The notes under the pieces were generated by a model. That model saw only the letters and a list, made by a program, of their open reading frames with translations, had not been told where the DNA came from and did not search any database. The translations under genes were made by a program, and so were the position numbers. Shown here piece after piece: positions 41,451 to 50,891 of a stretch of 64,000 nt of DNA. Position 1 is the first letter of the stretch. Each line of letters starts with the position of its first letter. The stretch is from positions 558,001-622,000 of the forward strand of contig CP015606.1 of assembly GCA_002284915.1 (NCBI GenBank), written 5' to 3'. Source of the DNA: Actinobacteria bacterium IMCC26077 (GTDB taxonomy: Bacteria > Actinomycetota > Actinomycetes > Nanopelagicales > Nanopelagicaceae).

Positions 41451-42552
41451 GCCGGTAATCTGCGCGACGATTGATTTCGCACAAATTAGTAAGAATGCCG
41501 AGGCAATCATCGCGGCAACTAATAAGCCATTGATGGCGGTAGTGAAGGCAGATGGTTATGGCCACGGTTTAATACCAACTGCTCAGGCGGCGCTTCGGGG
41601 TGGAGCGACTTGGCTGGGCGTTGCATTTACCGACGAGGCGCTCACACTTCGCAAGAGCGGCATCACCGCTCCAATTCTCGCTTGGCTAACTCCGCCGACC
41701 GATGACTTCGCAAAAGCCCTTGAATCAGGGATTGATCTTTCACTCTCTGCACTCGATCAGCTCGATGCAATCATGGCGGCAAGTAGTTTGACCGGCATCA
41801 AACCACGAGTGCATCTAAAAGTTGACACGGGTATGAGCCGCGGCGGTGCGCTCGAAGAGTTCCCTTTGCTAGTCAGCGCGATTGGTGAACTACTCAACGA
41901 GCAACGGATAGATCTCGTTGCTACCTGGTCGCATCTTGCATGCGCAGATGAACCAGAGCATCCACTTAACGCCAATCAATTAAAGCGGTTCCATTCTGCG
42001 CTTGATTATCTCGAGAGCGAAGGGATTGACCCTGGTATTCGCCATTTCGCCAATTCCGGCGGCGTGCTGCATCTACCTGAACTTCACTTCGATATGGTTC
42101 GAGCTGGATTACTTTTGTACGGATATCTTCCTGGCGGAATCGCAACGGAACGTATTTCGGTTCAGCCGGCAATGGAGTTGAGCGCCCAGGTCGCCTTGGT
42201 GAAGCGAGTTCCTGCTGGTTCAACGATTGGTTACGGCGCAACTGCCGAGTTAAGTGTTGATAGGTTTATTGGACTAATTCCACTTGGGTATGCCGATGGA
42301 ATTCCCCGTCAGCTACTGGGGGAGATCACTTGCACCATTGCTGGTCGGCGATACCCGTTAATAGGACGGGTCTCGATGGATCAGGTCACCGTTGATTTAG
42401 GCTCGGAGACCGAGGTCCGAGCTGGTGACGAGGCCATCATCTTTGGCGCAGGCTCGAGCGCAACTGCCGACGATTGGGCAAAGGCTGCAGGGACGATTTC
42501 ATATGAAATCTTGTCGAGAATTGGCTCGCGAGTACCTAGGGTCGCACGCTAA
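41443..42552 (+). CDS. alr: Alanine racemase
   Basis: Alr supplies D-alanine for peptidoglycan. The 369-residue enzyme has the PLP lysine Lys35 in VVKADGYGHG, VHLKVDTGMSRGG in the barrel and, in the C-terminal beta domain, the GSTIGYGA motif with the opposing catalytic Tyr, followed by GRVSMDQ. GTG 41443 gives a family-like start and overlaps the acpS stop by eight bases; a TTG at 41431 is possible. After the gene the conserved order is interrupted by the liv cluster before tsaE. Confidence 0.95.
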   Translation: MAKPVICATIDFAQISKNAEAIIAATNKPLMAVVKADGYGHGLIPTAQAALRGGATWLGVAFTDEALTLRKSGITAPILAWLTPPTDDFAKALESGIDLSLSALDQLDAIMAASSLTGIKPRVHLKVDTGMSRGGALEEFPLLVSAIGELLNEQRIDLVATWSHLACADEPEHPLNANQLKRFHSALDYLESEGIDPGIRHFANSGGVLHLPELHFDMVRAGLLLYGYLPGGIATERISVQPAMELSAQVALVKRVPAGSTIGYGATAELSVDRFIGLIPLGYADGIPRQLLGEITCTIAGRRYPLIGRVSMDQVTVDLGSETEVRAGDEAIIFGAGSSATADDWAKAAGTISYEILSRIGSRVPRVAR

Positions 42553-42613
42553 AACAATACATACTAATCTTCGGAAAATTTATCTTTCGAGCGGCATAGA
42601 GAGAAGGTGAGCG

Positions 42614-43378
42614 GTGTCCACCCTGTTGAGCGTTGCTCAAGTCAATGTCACTTTTGGTGGATTACGAGCTCTTAAGGATGTCTATCTAGATCTCCATGAG
42701 AATGAGATCGTGGGATTGATTGGCCCCAATGGTGCGGGCAAGACGACCTTACTCAATGCGATCTCAGGTTTGGTTAAACCAGATTCTGGTTCCTTTGCTT
42801 TGTACGGCAAGGAAGAGAATTGGCCTAAGCCACATCAATTAGTTGGACACGGAATTAGCCGAACTCTGCAAGGCGTCGGGCTCTTCGCTGATCTCACGGT
42901 CCTGGAAAACGTCATGATTGGTGCCCATAAATTTGCCTCTGCTGGATTGGGGCGGGCGCTCTTAGGGCGAACTGCGAAAGATGAGGCAGCGCTTCGAGAT
43001 CGAGCGATGCTTGCCCTGGAGCGGGTATATGCCGGAGGGTTAGCTAATCGGCGGGCAGATACCTTGGCCTACCCTGAGACTAAACGAGTTTCGATTGCTC
43101 GGGCACTTATTTCAGAGCCAAAAATCCTTCTTCTCGATGAACCCGCTGGCGGTTTAGGCAAGGAGGATATTGAGTGGCTTGGACAATTGATTAAGAATCT
43201 CCGACGTGATTGCTCGGTAATTCTTGTTGAACATCACATGGATGTGGTGATGGCAGTTTGCGAACGGTTATATGTTTTGGATTTCGGTGAAGTAATTTCA
43301 AGTGGCGGTGCGGAAAAGGTGCGCCAAGATCCAGCAGTTATCGCTGCATATCTGGGAACAGCGGTGAGTGGTTCATGA
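42614..43378 (+). CDS. livG: LivG-type ABC transporter ATP-binding protein, degenerate signature
   Basis: This 254-residue ATPase belongs to the branched-chain amino acid/amide (HAAT) importer family. Walker A is GPNGAGKTT (37-45) and Walker B is ILLLDEPAGG, with an H-loop VEHHMD. The signature motif reads LAYPE instead of LSYGQ or LSGGQ, and the D-loop region is GGLGKED. One of the two ATP sites formed with LivF may therefore be weak or inactive. GTG 42614 follows AGAAGGTGA. It overlaps livF by four bases. Confidence 0.9.
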   Translation: MSTLLSVAQVNVTFGGLRALKDVYLDLHENEIVGLIGPNGAGKTTLLNAISGLVKPDSGSFALYGKEENWPKPHQLVGHGISRTLQGVGLFADLTVLENVMIGAHKFASAGLGRALLGRTAKDEAALRDRAMLALERVYAGGLANRRADTLAYPETKRVSIARALISEPKILLLDEPAGGLGKEDIEWLGQLIKNLRRDCSVILVEHHMDVVMAVCERLYVLDFGEVISSGGAEKVRQDPAVIAAYLGTAVSGS

Positions 43379-44091
43379 CGCTACGAGTACGTGGATTGAC
43401 GATTGACCATGGCGCCATTCGCGCAATCTCCAACGCAACATTCAATATTCCACAGGGTTCGATCACAGCGGTCATTGGCGCCAATGGTGCCGGCAAATCG
43501 ACCCTGCTTAGGACGATCTCTGGCCTCAAGCGAGCTACATCAGGAAATATCCTGTGGGAGGAGCTTGAGCTCCATCGCCTGCAAACAGAACAGATTGTTC
43601 GCGCCGGAATCGTTCATGTTCCTGAAGGTCGCTCCGTAGTCACCGAATTAACTGTCGCGGAAAACCTCGCATTGGGTGGCATCTGGCGTTCGCGTAATAA
43701 CAAGAGCGATGTCTTAGCGGCGATTGCCGAGGTATATGAGCTCTTTCCGCGATTGGGGGAGCGGAAGAAGCAACGCGCCGACACGCTCTCTGGAGGCGAA
43801 CGTCAGATGTTGGCAATTGGTCGAGGCCTGATTTCTCGCCCACAACTTCTCTTGCTCGATGAGCCCTCGCTCGGTTTAGCTCCATTAGTTGTCGAACAGA
43901 TTTTCCAAACTTTAGCTGAGTTGCAAAAGAGTACCGGGATGACAATCTTGTTGGTTGAACAGAATGCGATGAGCGCGCTCCGGATTGCCTCGCAAGGAAT
44001 AGTGCTCGATCAAGGCCAAGTAGTGATTGCCGACGATGCGCGCGCAATCATGAATGACACGGCGCTGCGATATGCGTATTTGGGATACTAG
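43375..44091 (+). CDS. livF: LivF-type ABC transporter ATP-binding protein
   Basis: This is the second ATPase of the importer, 238 residues. It has a canonical Walker A (GANGAGKST), the Q-loop region HVPEGR, an intact signature LSGGERQMLAIGRGL, Walker B LLLLDEPSLGLAP and H-loop VEQNA. It is expected to form a heterodimer with the upstream LivG. ATG 43375 overlaps the livG stop, and livH starts nine bases after its own stop. Confidence 0.95.
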   Translation: MTLRVRGLTIDHGAIRAISNATFNIPQGSITAVIGANGAGKSTLLRTISGLKRATSGNILWEELELHRLQTEQIVRAGIVHVPEGRSVVTELTVAENLALGGIWRSRNNKSDVLAAIAEVYELFPRLGERKKQRADTLSGGERQMLAIGRGLISRPQLLLLDEPSLGLAPLVVEQIFQTLAELQKSTGMTILLVEQNAMSALRIASQGIVLDQGQVVIADDARAIMNDTALRYAYLGY

Positions 44092-44099
44092 GTGAGCTG

Positions 44100-44993
44100 A
44101 TGAATCTGATTAATACGCTCATCGCTGGAGTAAGTATTGGGGCTATTTATAGCTTGATCGCATTTGCACTGATTCTCGTCTGGCGAAGTACGCGAGTGGT
44201 TAACTTCGCTCAAGCCGGACAAGCCGCATTCTCTACTTATGTCGGTCTGAGCGTTGAGAAAGCGGTCGGAAATTACTGGTTGGCGCTCATTGCTGCAATC
44301 ATTGCGGGAGTTCTCGTAGGTGCTTTTGTCGAAGTGGTCATCGTTCGATTTATCGTTAAGCGTGCGACATCTGCGGCCACGGCCACCGTGGCTCCGGTCA
44401 TTGCGATGCTCGGCCTCCTGGGAATTTTCCAAGGATTGATGGGGTTGATTTGGGGCGGTGACTACCAGCCGTATCCCACCGCCTTCTCTCGTGATGGCAT
44501 ATCTATCGCTGGAAATCAGATTCCGTTCTCACGTTTTGACCTCTTTGTTCTCTTAACGGTGGTCGTTGCGATGTCATTTGCGGCAGTGATATTCCAGCGA
44601 ACAAGCTTGGGGCTCTCGATGCGCGCAGCTGCATTTGCCCCCGAGGTAACCAGGCTCGCAGGTATCCGAGTGAGTCGAATCCGCACCCTAGGCTGGGCTT
44701 TCGCTGGCGGCGCGGGTGGTTTAGCAGGCGTCCTAGTAGCACCAACGACATTTATCGCGCCCAATTCCTTTGATCTCCTTCTGGTCTTTGGATTTACTGC
44801 GGCAGTCATCGGTGGTCTGGATAGTTTGATTGGCGGAGTCTTGGGTGGTCTGGCGCTTGGGATTGGACTGTCGGTAGTGACGGGATATCTCGGTGGTTCG
44901 TATACCTTCATGACCGCATTCGTCTTGCTGATCATCATTTTGTTAGTGCGACCACAAGGAATATTGGGAGCGCGAGGTGCTCGCCGTGCGTAG
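44100..44993 (+). CDS. livH: LivH-type branched-chain amino acid/amide permease
   Basis: The 297-residue integral membrane protein begins NLINTLIAGVSIGAIYSLIAFALILVWRSTRVVNFAQ, the standard LivH opening with the conserved NFAQ(A)G loop, and has eight or so membrane helices. The SLGLSMRAAAFAPEVTRLAGI motif, a cytoplasmic contact for the ATPases, is in place. The substrate of LivH-type carriers ranges over branched-chain amino acids, amides, urea and aromatic compounds, so the name does not fix it. Confidence 0.93.
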   Translation: MNLINTLIAGVSIGAIYSLIAFALILVWRSTRVVNFAQAGQAAFSTYVGLSVEKAVGNYWLALIAAIIAGVLVGAFVEVVIVRFIVKRATSAATATVAPVIAMLGLLGIFQGLMGLIWGGDYQPYPTAFSRDGISIAGNQIPFSRFDLFVLLTVVVAMSFAAVIFQRTSLGLSMRAAAFAPEVTRLAGIRVSRIRTLGWAFAGGAGGLAGVLVAPTTFIAPNSFDLLLVFGFTAAVIGGLDSLIGGVLGGLALGIGLSVVTGYLGGSYTFMTAFVLLIIILLVRPQGILGARGARRA

Positions 44994-45972
44994 TTCTCAT
45001 AAGCCCAGTGCCACCAAACGAATCATCCTAGCGATTGCGGTCGGAGCTCTTCTCTTTGTCGCAAGTAATTTAATTGATGAGTATCGAATCTTCCAAGGCG
45101 CGCAAGTTGCTGCATATTTAGTCGGCATCATTTCGATTGTTTTACTCACTGGTTACTCTGGCCAAATCACTCTGGGGCAAGGCGCGTTCATGGCGGTGGG
45201 TGCATATAGCGCCTCGTTAGTCGTACAAGAGTTCGGTCTCCCAATCTGGGCATCGTTCTTCGTTGCAGTAATTGCAGCAGCGCTCTTTGGAGCGATCATC
45301 GGTATCTCTGCAGGAAGGTTAAGCGGACCTTATCTTGCGGGTGCTACGTTGGCCTTTGCTGTTGGTATTCCCGCGTTAGCGAACGCGATTCCTATTCTTG
45401 GCGGCGAGCAGGGCCTTAGCTTTGACATCGGATATGCCCCAGGAAAGTATGCAGATACAGTTTCACCATACAAATGGTTATTCTGGATTTGCGCTCTCTG
45501 TGCAATCATTGCGATCGTCATCGCAGTTAATCTCACCTCCAGTGGCATCGGACGCCAATGGCGCGCAGTCCGAGCGCATGAGACAGCTGCTGCACTCTCG
45601 GGGATCAATCCAGCGCGAAGCAAGGTCCTTGCATTCACTGTGAGTTCAGGTTTTGCAGGTCTAGCTGGCGTCTCATTTTCGGCAACAGTGGGGCTCGTTG
45701 CACCTTCCAGCTTTACTTTGGCGCTCTCCTTCTTGTTATTGACCGGCAGCATCCTCGGCGGCATCTCACATATTTCTGGCGCGCTGGGGGGCGCACTGAT
45801 CATCGTCATCATCCCGACTATTTTCGAGAGCTGGACCGAGGAGGCTTCGCTTGGGGTCGCGACCTATTTACCTGGAATCATCGTCAGCGCGCTCCTGCTC
45901 TTGAGCATCGCCTTGGCGCCCGAAGGCCCCTCCGAGCTCCTCCACAAAATCCGCCACCGCCACCGCCACTAG
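44986..45972 (+). CDS. livM: LivM-type branched-chain amino acid/amide permease
   Basis: The 328-residue second permease has about ten membrane helices, the GYSGQITLGQGAFMAVGAYS signature near residue 50 and GRQWRAVRAHETAAALSGINP as the ATPase-contacting loop. GTG 44986 has GAGG eight bases upstream; an in-frame GTG at 44977 is also possible. Both overlap the end of livH. The C-terminus is His/Arg-rich (IRHRHRH). The gene closes the membrane part of the importer; the binding-protein gene follows after 158 bases. Confidence 0.92.
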   Translation: MRSSHKPSATKRIILAIAVGALLFVASNLIDEYRIFQGAQVAAYLVGIISIVLLTGYSGQITLGQGAFMAVGAYSASLVVQEFGLPIWASFFVAVIAAALFGAIIGISAGRLSGPYLAGATLAFAVGIPALANAIPILGGEQGLSFDIGYAPGKYADTVSPYKWLFWICALCAIIAIVIAVNLTSSGIGRQWRAVRAHETAAALSGINPARSKVLAFTVSSGFAGLAGVSFSATVGLVAPSSFTLALSFLLLTGSILGGISHISGALGGALIIVIIPTIFESWTEEASLGVATYLPGIIVSALLLLSIALAPEGPSELLHKIRHRHRH

Positions 45973-46130
45973 CCAAATTCGCCACCATACTCAGCTTTTT
46001 CTCGGATAAAGGTTCGATAACGAGCTGGAACTGGGTGGGTTTTCCGCTAGCTAGATAGGTAGGCTCAGAACCCCTAGCCCTCCCCAAAACCGGGACGGGA
46101 AGTAAGAAAGTCACGAATGGAAGGACATCC
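45973..46130 (+). promoter_or_regulatory. livM-livK intergenic region
   Basis: No gene is supported. It contains TAGGCT (46060-46065) as a possible -10 box without a convincing -35, a CTAGCTAG palindrome at 46047-46054, and GGAAGGAC before the start ATG 46131. A separate promoter or RNA processing here would allow excess production of the binding protein, which is usual for such importers. Confidence 0.3.
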
Positions 46131-47477
46131 ATGATTCGCGCACTTAATAATCGAATCCGTGTAGGTGCAGCTGTTGCTGCAATTGCCGGACTCGCGTTAT
46201 CCGGCGTACCTGCAAAGGCTGCAGATGCTCCAGGTGTAACGAAAGACACAATCACCCTAGGAATGACGAGCGCCCAAAGCGGTGCCGCTTCTCCTGGTTA
46301 TAACAAAGTTGGACCAGCGATGCGAGCTTACTTCGACTACATCAATGAGAAGGGCGGCGTCTATGGCCGCAAGATTGTTCTCAAGCTCGAAGACGATAAG
46401 TACGTTCCTACAAATGCCGTTAACAAAGTCAACAAATTAATTTTGCGCGACAAGGTCTTCGCGTTAGTTGGAAACCTTGGTACTGCGACACATACCGCTG
46501 CATTGAAGAAGACTCCTATCATCAAGCAGCAGGTCCCAGATCTATTTGTGAACACTGGTTATAGCGGATTTGCAAGTCCAAAGAAGTATCCGACAACTTT
46601 CATGTACCTGCCTTCCTACATCATGGAAGCCAAAGTCATGTCCAAGTACATCAAGGACAAGTTCCCTGGCAAGAAGATTGGCATCCTCTATCAGGATGAC
46701 GATTTCGGTAAAGATGGACTCGCTGGCTTCAAAGCGGCAGGACTCACCTTTGTCGCAGGCGGAACTCAGAAGTATGCATCGCTCTCACAGGCAACTGTTG
46801 GTTTGACCGCACAGATGACTGAGCTCAAGAGCTCAGGTGCTGAAGTGATCATCATCTTTGGTGTTACCAGTGCAACAGCAGTCGCACTTCGTACTGCGGC
46901 AGCGCTCGGATACGGCACGACATGGGGCCCACAGTTCATCATGGGCTCGGTTGGTGCAGATCCGACAACGCTGCTCACACTTGCTGGCGCCACAACCGCT
47001 GAGGCTCGTGCGGCAACGCTTCGTTCATTAACCGGTGCGCTTAGCCTCTCCTTCCTCCCTGCAGCAACCGATACTGAGGATGAGTACGTCAAGAAGTTCA
47101 TCGAGATCAACACCGCTTACAACAAGGGTGTTGTCTGGGATAACAACGTGCTCGTTGGCATGAACCAAGCGATGTTGGTCGTCCAAGCGCTCCGCGCGGC
47201 TGGCCAGAACCCAACTCGCGCATCGCTCATCGCTGCTCTCAAGAGCAAGGGTGGCACTTTCGCATCTGCCGGATACTCCAAGCTTGATTCGGCAAATAAC
47301 GTCGGTTACACCGGTTACTGGGTTGGTCGTTATAACTCAACAGGTGTCATTGCACCGGTTGATGGTGGCAAGCCTGTGGTTTACACCGCTGATTCCAGCA
47401 CTTCTAATGGCGATGTCGCCGTATCCACCTTCACTCGCCCAGCAATGCCTGCTGATGGCGTTCCAACCAACAGCTAA
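46131..47477 (+). CDS. livK: LivK-type extracellular substrate-binding protein
   Basis: The 448-residue exported protein has a signal peptide (basic start, hydrophobic AAVAAIAGLALSGV, cleavage after AKA near residue 31) and a type I periplasmic-binding fold: ITLGMTSAQSGAASPGY, YINEKGGVYGRKIVLKLEDD, and KIGILYQDDDFGKDGLAGF between the lobes. It is longer than classic LivK (about 370). No lipobox Cys is seen at the cleavage site, so anchoring in this Gram-positive background is unclear. It shares its unit with the next secreted hydrolase, 25 bases downstream. Confidence 0.92.
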   Translation: MIRALNNRIRVGAAVAAIAGLALSGVPAKAADAPGVTKDTITLGMTSAQSGAASPGYNKVGPAMRAYFDYINEKGGVYGRKIVLKLEDDKYVPTNAVNKVNKLILRDKVFALVGNLGTATHTAALKKTPIIKQQVPDLFVNTGYSGFASPKKYPTTFMYLPSYIMEAKVMSKYIKDKFPGKKIGILYQDDDFGKDGLAGFKAAGLTFVAGGTQKYASLSQATVGLTAQMTELKSSGAEVIIIFGVTSATAVALRTAAALGYGTTWGPQFIMGSVGADPTTLLTLAGATTAEARAATLRSLTGALSLSFLPAATDTEDEYVKKFIEINTAYNKGVVWDNNVLVGMNQAMLVVQALRAAGQNPTRASLIAALKSKGGTFASAGYSKLDSANNVGYTGYWVGRYNSTGVIAPVDGGKPVVYTADSSTSNGDVAVSTFTRPAMPADGVPTNS

Positions 47478-47502
47478 TCGATAAGGAAAAGGAGAAAACG
47501 AA

Positions 47503-49191
47503 ATGAGACTTACTCTTAATAAGACTCGCCGTAACATGGCGCTCCTTCTCTCGGTAGCGCTTGTTGGTGCAGTCCTTGGTTTCCCAAGCGCTGCTACTGC
47601 TGCTGAGCCAACATGTACTACTGCCAACGCGGTAACCACATGCACTGGTGAGACCAGCGACACCGCAAAGTACGAAGTACGCGTGCCAGCTGATTTCAAT
47701 GGCACCCTTCTGCTCTGGTCACACGGCTACACCTATGTTGCGAAGATACCTGCTCAAGTTCCACTCCTTGGTGGCGCCGGCAATGATCTTCGTCCAACCA
47801 TCGCACCAGGTGCTCCCGACAGCATGGGCATCGCTGACTCACTTCTCAATCAGGGTTATGCGCTAGCTGGATCTGGCTTCGCAGTGCCAGGTTGGAATGC
47901 TGAGTCTGCAGTGAAGACCAACGTTGAGCTTTTGGGAATCGTGAAGAAGAAGTTCCCAACAATCAAGCGCACAGTTGCATGGGGCGCATCTCTTGGTGGC
48001 ACCATTACGCAACGCCTTGCAGAGACCAATCCAAAGTTGATCGATGCAGCGTTGCCAATCATGGCTTTCAATAACATCGATAAGGTGACTGGAAGCAATG
48101 GTGGCTATGGCACCGATGCGGTCTGGCTCTTCAAGATGTTCTTCGATCCATCAATTCAAGGCTTTGGCTATACCGCAGGTCCAGCTGGCTTCGGTCAAGC
48201 TGCGCAAGACTTCGGCAAGGTCCTCGCTGCGATTGTTGCCATCCAAGGTGGATTGACTAAGTCAGGTGCTGATACTTGGCCTGCAACCGCAACCTTGGTG
48301 CCAGCAGCTGTCAAGGCAGCCCTACCTGCACGTAGTGCGCTCTTGATGATTGGTCTGCTTTCCGGAATGCCGATTCGTAGCGCAAGCTTCGATGGCGTCA
48401 CCGGTACACCAATCGACACCTCAAGCGTTGCTGCTGCAAGCGCCTCAACTTCTGCTGCAACTGGATTCTCATTAGCAGTACAGCCAGCACTTGCAGTCGC
48501 TGAGAACATGGTGAATATCGCAGGCTTTGCGACATTCGCGCGCTATGACCTCGAGTCACAAACTGGTAACAAGAACTTTGCTGATAACCAGAAGGTTGAT
48601 TATGCAAAGAAGCTCTCGGAAGAAGAGCGTGCTACCTACAACGTCGCACTCTCGGGTGAGGCTGGCATCGATGGACTTCTTGCACTTGTTGCCGGATTCC
48701 AGAAAGCCGCTCCACTCAAGGCTGATGCTGATGCGCTAGCGAAGCTACAGAAGCTCGACACGATGACTGGAAAGATCAACGTGCCAACAATCGCCTTCAA
48801 TAACACTGAAGAGACTGTTGAATTCCAGCCGATGATGGCATGGCAGATTGAGAAGGCAAATGCCCAATATGCCGCCGAGGTAGCTGCTGCAAAGGCTAAG
48901 AAGAAGAAGGCACCTGCCAAGAAGTTCGCGGCCATTTGGGGTCAACCGCTTGACGAGTACACCAAGTTCAATGCTGATGGCACACCAAAAGTCCAAACAG
49001 ATACACCGGGAACGGCACACGTGAAGTTCTCCTTCCCACAGTGGATGGATATGGTCCGTCTTGGTGACATGGCAGCGCGCTTGAAGCGACTTCCAAGCGA
49101 TGCAATCCTGCAACTCACTCGCGAGAGTGATCCAAACTGGTACCCAGCTGATGAATTCGATGCGGATACCTTCGAATCAATCGGTTCATAA
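47503..49191 (+). CDS. Secreted alpha/beta hydrolase-like protein
   Basis: The 562-residue protein has a signal peptide ending near ATAAEP (residues 30-36). A hydrolase fold then follows: LLLWSHGY with the oxyanion-type HG, and a nucleophile elbow G161-A-S163-L-G165 in VAWGASLGGTITQRLAE. The family and substrate are not recognised; esterase or peptidase activity is possible. The C-terminal part contains an unusual Lys-rich run (AKKKKAPAKK, about residues 464-474). It lies 25 bases after livK with AAAAGGAGAAAACG as ribosome-binding sequence, so a released product may be taken up by the importer. That link is inference. Confidence 0.72.
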   Translation: MRLTLNKTRRNMALLLSVALVGAVLGFPSAATAAEPTCTTANAVTTCTGETSDTAKYEVRVPADFNGTLLLWSHGYTYVAKIPAQVPLLGGAGNDLRPTIAPGAPDSMGIADSLLNQGYALAGSGFAVPGWNAESAVKTNVELLGIVKKKFPTIKRTVAWGASLGGTITQRLAETNPKLIDAALPIMAFNNIDKVTGSNGGYGTDAVWLFKMFFDPSIQGFGYTAGPAGFGQAAQDFGKVLAAIVAIQGGLTKSGADTWPATATLVPAAVKAALPARSALLMIGLLSGMPIRSASFDGVTGTPIDTSSVAAASASTSAATGFSLAVQPALAVAENMVNIAGFATFARYDLESQTGNKNFADNQKVDYAKKLSEEERATYNVALSGEAGIDGLLALVAGFQKAAPLKADADALAKLQKLDTMTGKINVPTIAFNNTEETVEFQPMMAWQIEKANAQYAAEVAAAKAKKKKAPAKKFAAIWGQPLDEYTKFNADGTPKVQTDTPGTAHVKFSFPQWMDMVRLGDMAARLKRLPSDAILQLTRESDPNWYPADEFDADTFESIGS

Positions 49192-49207
49192 CCAGTCAAA
49201 TACCATC

Positions 49208-49248
49208 AATTGGGCCTGCACCTTCGGGTGTGGGCCCAATTCTTTTCT
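49208..49248 (+). terminator. Intrinsic terminator after the secreted hydrolase gene
   Basis: AATTGGGCC (49208-49216) pairs with GGCCCAATT (49233-49241) and CACC with GGTG around a TTCG tetraloop, with a TG/TG internal loop. CTTTTCTCT follows. The position 17 bases after the stop and the strong stem make it the likely end of the liv transcript. Confidence 0.85.
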
Positions 49249-49278
49249 CTAGTTTCGATAAAATTAAGGGTGCGAATA

Positions 49279-50883
49279 ATGCGAAAATTTTCAACCTTCT
49301 TTCTTTTCGTGCTCTTCATGAGCTCTGCAGTGACTGCGCGCGCATCTGAGGTTTTTGATCCAGGTTCGAGCGTTACTAGCCCTGACGAGTACGTCTTTAT
49401 AGTTGGCTGGAGTAATCCATTCACGCACTCAACGCTTTCGGTTCAACCACCAGCGGTAAGTGAGATTGGCGTGCGCGGGGATTGGCTTTACTGCACATCG
49501 ACAAAAGATCCGGCATGTGATTTTGCAAGCGCTAAGTGGGGCCAGGATCAACGTGGGATTATTGGGATGTCTGTCCTGCCCTATTGTGCAACTTCCGCGT
49601 CAGAGAACTGCATTGAGAATCTCGAGATTTCTTACCAAGGCAAGGCATATGCGCCCGCAAAACACCTTCGAATGCTAAATAGTGGATTGGTACAACAACC
49701 AGACCCAAGCCTTAGTTACCTGGGCGGTGCTTCAACATCCATCTGGGATGACTCGGGAATCGAAGGATCGCTTGGTCGCTCCTACCAAACTAACGTCGTC
49801 TATTCTGTAAATTATGATCCTGAACTGAAGAAGTTCTCTATCAACAACATTGCATTTGGAATCACGCCCTTTCGCGAAGTCACCGGAAGTTATCGAGCGC
49901 CCTCCATTGACCCAAATAAGCCCGCTAATTCACGAGTGGAGTGGGGCACTGACAGAAAAACCATCTGGGAGGAGAATGGTCGGGCAGGTATCGCCACCGA
50001 TTTCCCCGCTGATGCTCGCTATCGCATCACAGCGCGAGTTACCAATCAGATAACAGGTTGGTACAAGGCGAGATTGCAGGATCCACAAGTCTCAATCAAT
50101 AAATTCTCTGCTTTGAACAACCGAGTTACTATTGAAGGGAAACCTGTTTCAGTACCATCGTTCGCCTACAAGAAATCTAAACGCGATTTCACACCGCTTG
50201 AGAATAAGTGGTGGCAGAACAATGGACAATCGAATAACACCACCCCAGCGGGAGCTGACCAACAAGATATTTTCGAATATCTTGACTACTTCCGACCGCT
50301 GGTAAAAGACACAGTCGCTGGATTCAATTCATTGTGGACGGTGAATTCGACCAATTGGGGTAACGACAATAAGTGCCTTATGGATACCAGCCGGGTAGTG
50401 GGAATAGTAAGCACCAATGCGATGGGATTTAACGGTAATTCACCGAAATACGAGAGTGGAACTCTCAATTATCAAGTAGGCGGAATGCACTATCTTCCTG
50501 ATGGCAAGAGCCTGGTCGAAGGTACATATGACCTTCTCTTGCGATCGGATGCCGCACGGTGTCTCTATGGTTTCTCGAATGCACCTATTCAGGCGAGCAT
50601 CTCAGTTACGGGCGACCAGAATCAACGGACTGCAGTGACATCTATGGTTGAGAAAGATGGGTGGATCAAGTTATCCGCTTATGGTTTCAATTTCTCGAGT
50701 CCAAATATCTCCGTGAAATTCTCACAAGAGAGCATGCCTTCGAAGGAGGCAACCAAAGCGCCATCGGCTGCAGCTACAAATTCAGTTCTCACAAAGCGGA
50801 CTATTTCATGCACCAAGGGAAAAGTGATTCGCAAGGTTGTTGGCCCGAACCCAAAGTGCCCCGCGGGCTTCAAGAAGCGTTAA
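49279..50883 (+). CDS. Secreted protein of unknown function with Lys-rich CX15C C-terminus
   Basis: No family is recognised. The 534-residue protein has a signal peptide (RKFSTFFLFVLFMSSAVTARA) and a mature part rich in Tyr, Asn and Ser with paired cysteines near the N-terminus. The last 26 residues are ISCTKGKVIRKVVGPNPKCP followed by AGFKKR, a compact basic segment with Cys-X15-Cys that looks like a separate small domain. ATG 49279 is chosen because the signal peptide begins there; the frame is open to 49210 through the terminator. TAAAAT at 49259-49264 could be a -10 box. It is probably its own transcription unit. Confidence 0.7.
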   Translation: MRKFSTFFLFVLFMSSAVTARASEVFDPGSSVTSPDEYVFIVGWSNPFTHSTLSVQPPAVSEIGVRGDWLYCTSTKDPACDFASAKWGQDQRGIIGMSVLPYCATSASENCIENLEISYQGKAYAPAKHLRMLNSGLVQQPDPSLSYLGGASTSIWDDSGIEGSLGRSYQTNVVYSVNYDPELKKFSINNIAFGITPFREVTGSYRAPSIDPNKPANSRVEWGTDRKTIWEENGRAGIATDFPADARYRITARVTNQITGWYKARLQDPQVSINKFSALNNRVTIEGKPVSVPSFAYKKSKRDFTPLENKWWQNNGQSNNTTPAGADQQDIFEYLDYFRPLVKDTVAGFNSLWTVNSTNWGNDNKCLMDTSRVVGIVSTNAMGFNGNSPKYESGTLNYQVGGMHYLPDGKSLVEGTYDLLLRSDAARCLYGFSNAPIQASISVTGDQNQRTAVTSMVEKDGWIKLSAYGFNFSSPNISVKFSQESMPSKEATKAPSAAATNSVLTKRTISCTKGKVIRKVVGPNPKCPAGFKKR

Positions 50884-50891
50884 TTAACGGG

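Noticed and set aside
46060-46065. livK promoter at TAGGCT
   Set aside because: Kept only as a weak possibility in the intergenic entry: no -35 box is found at 16-18 bases upstream.
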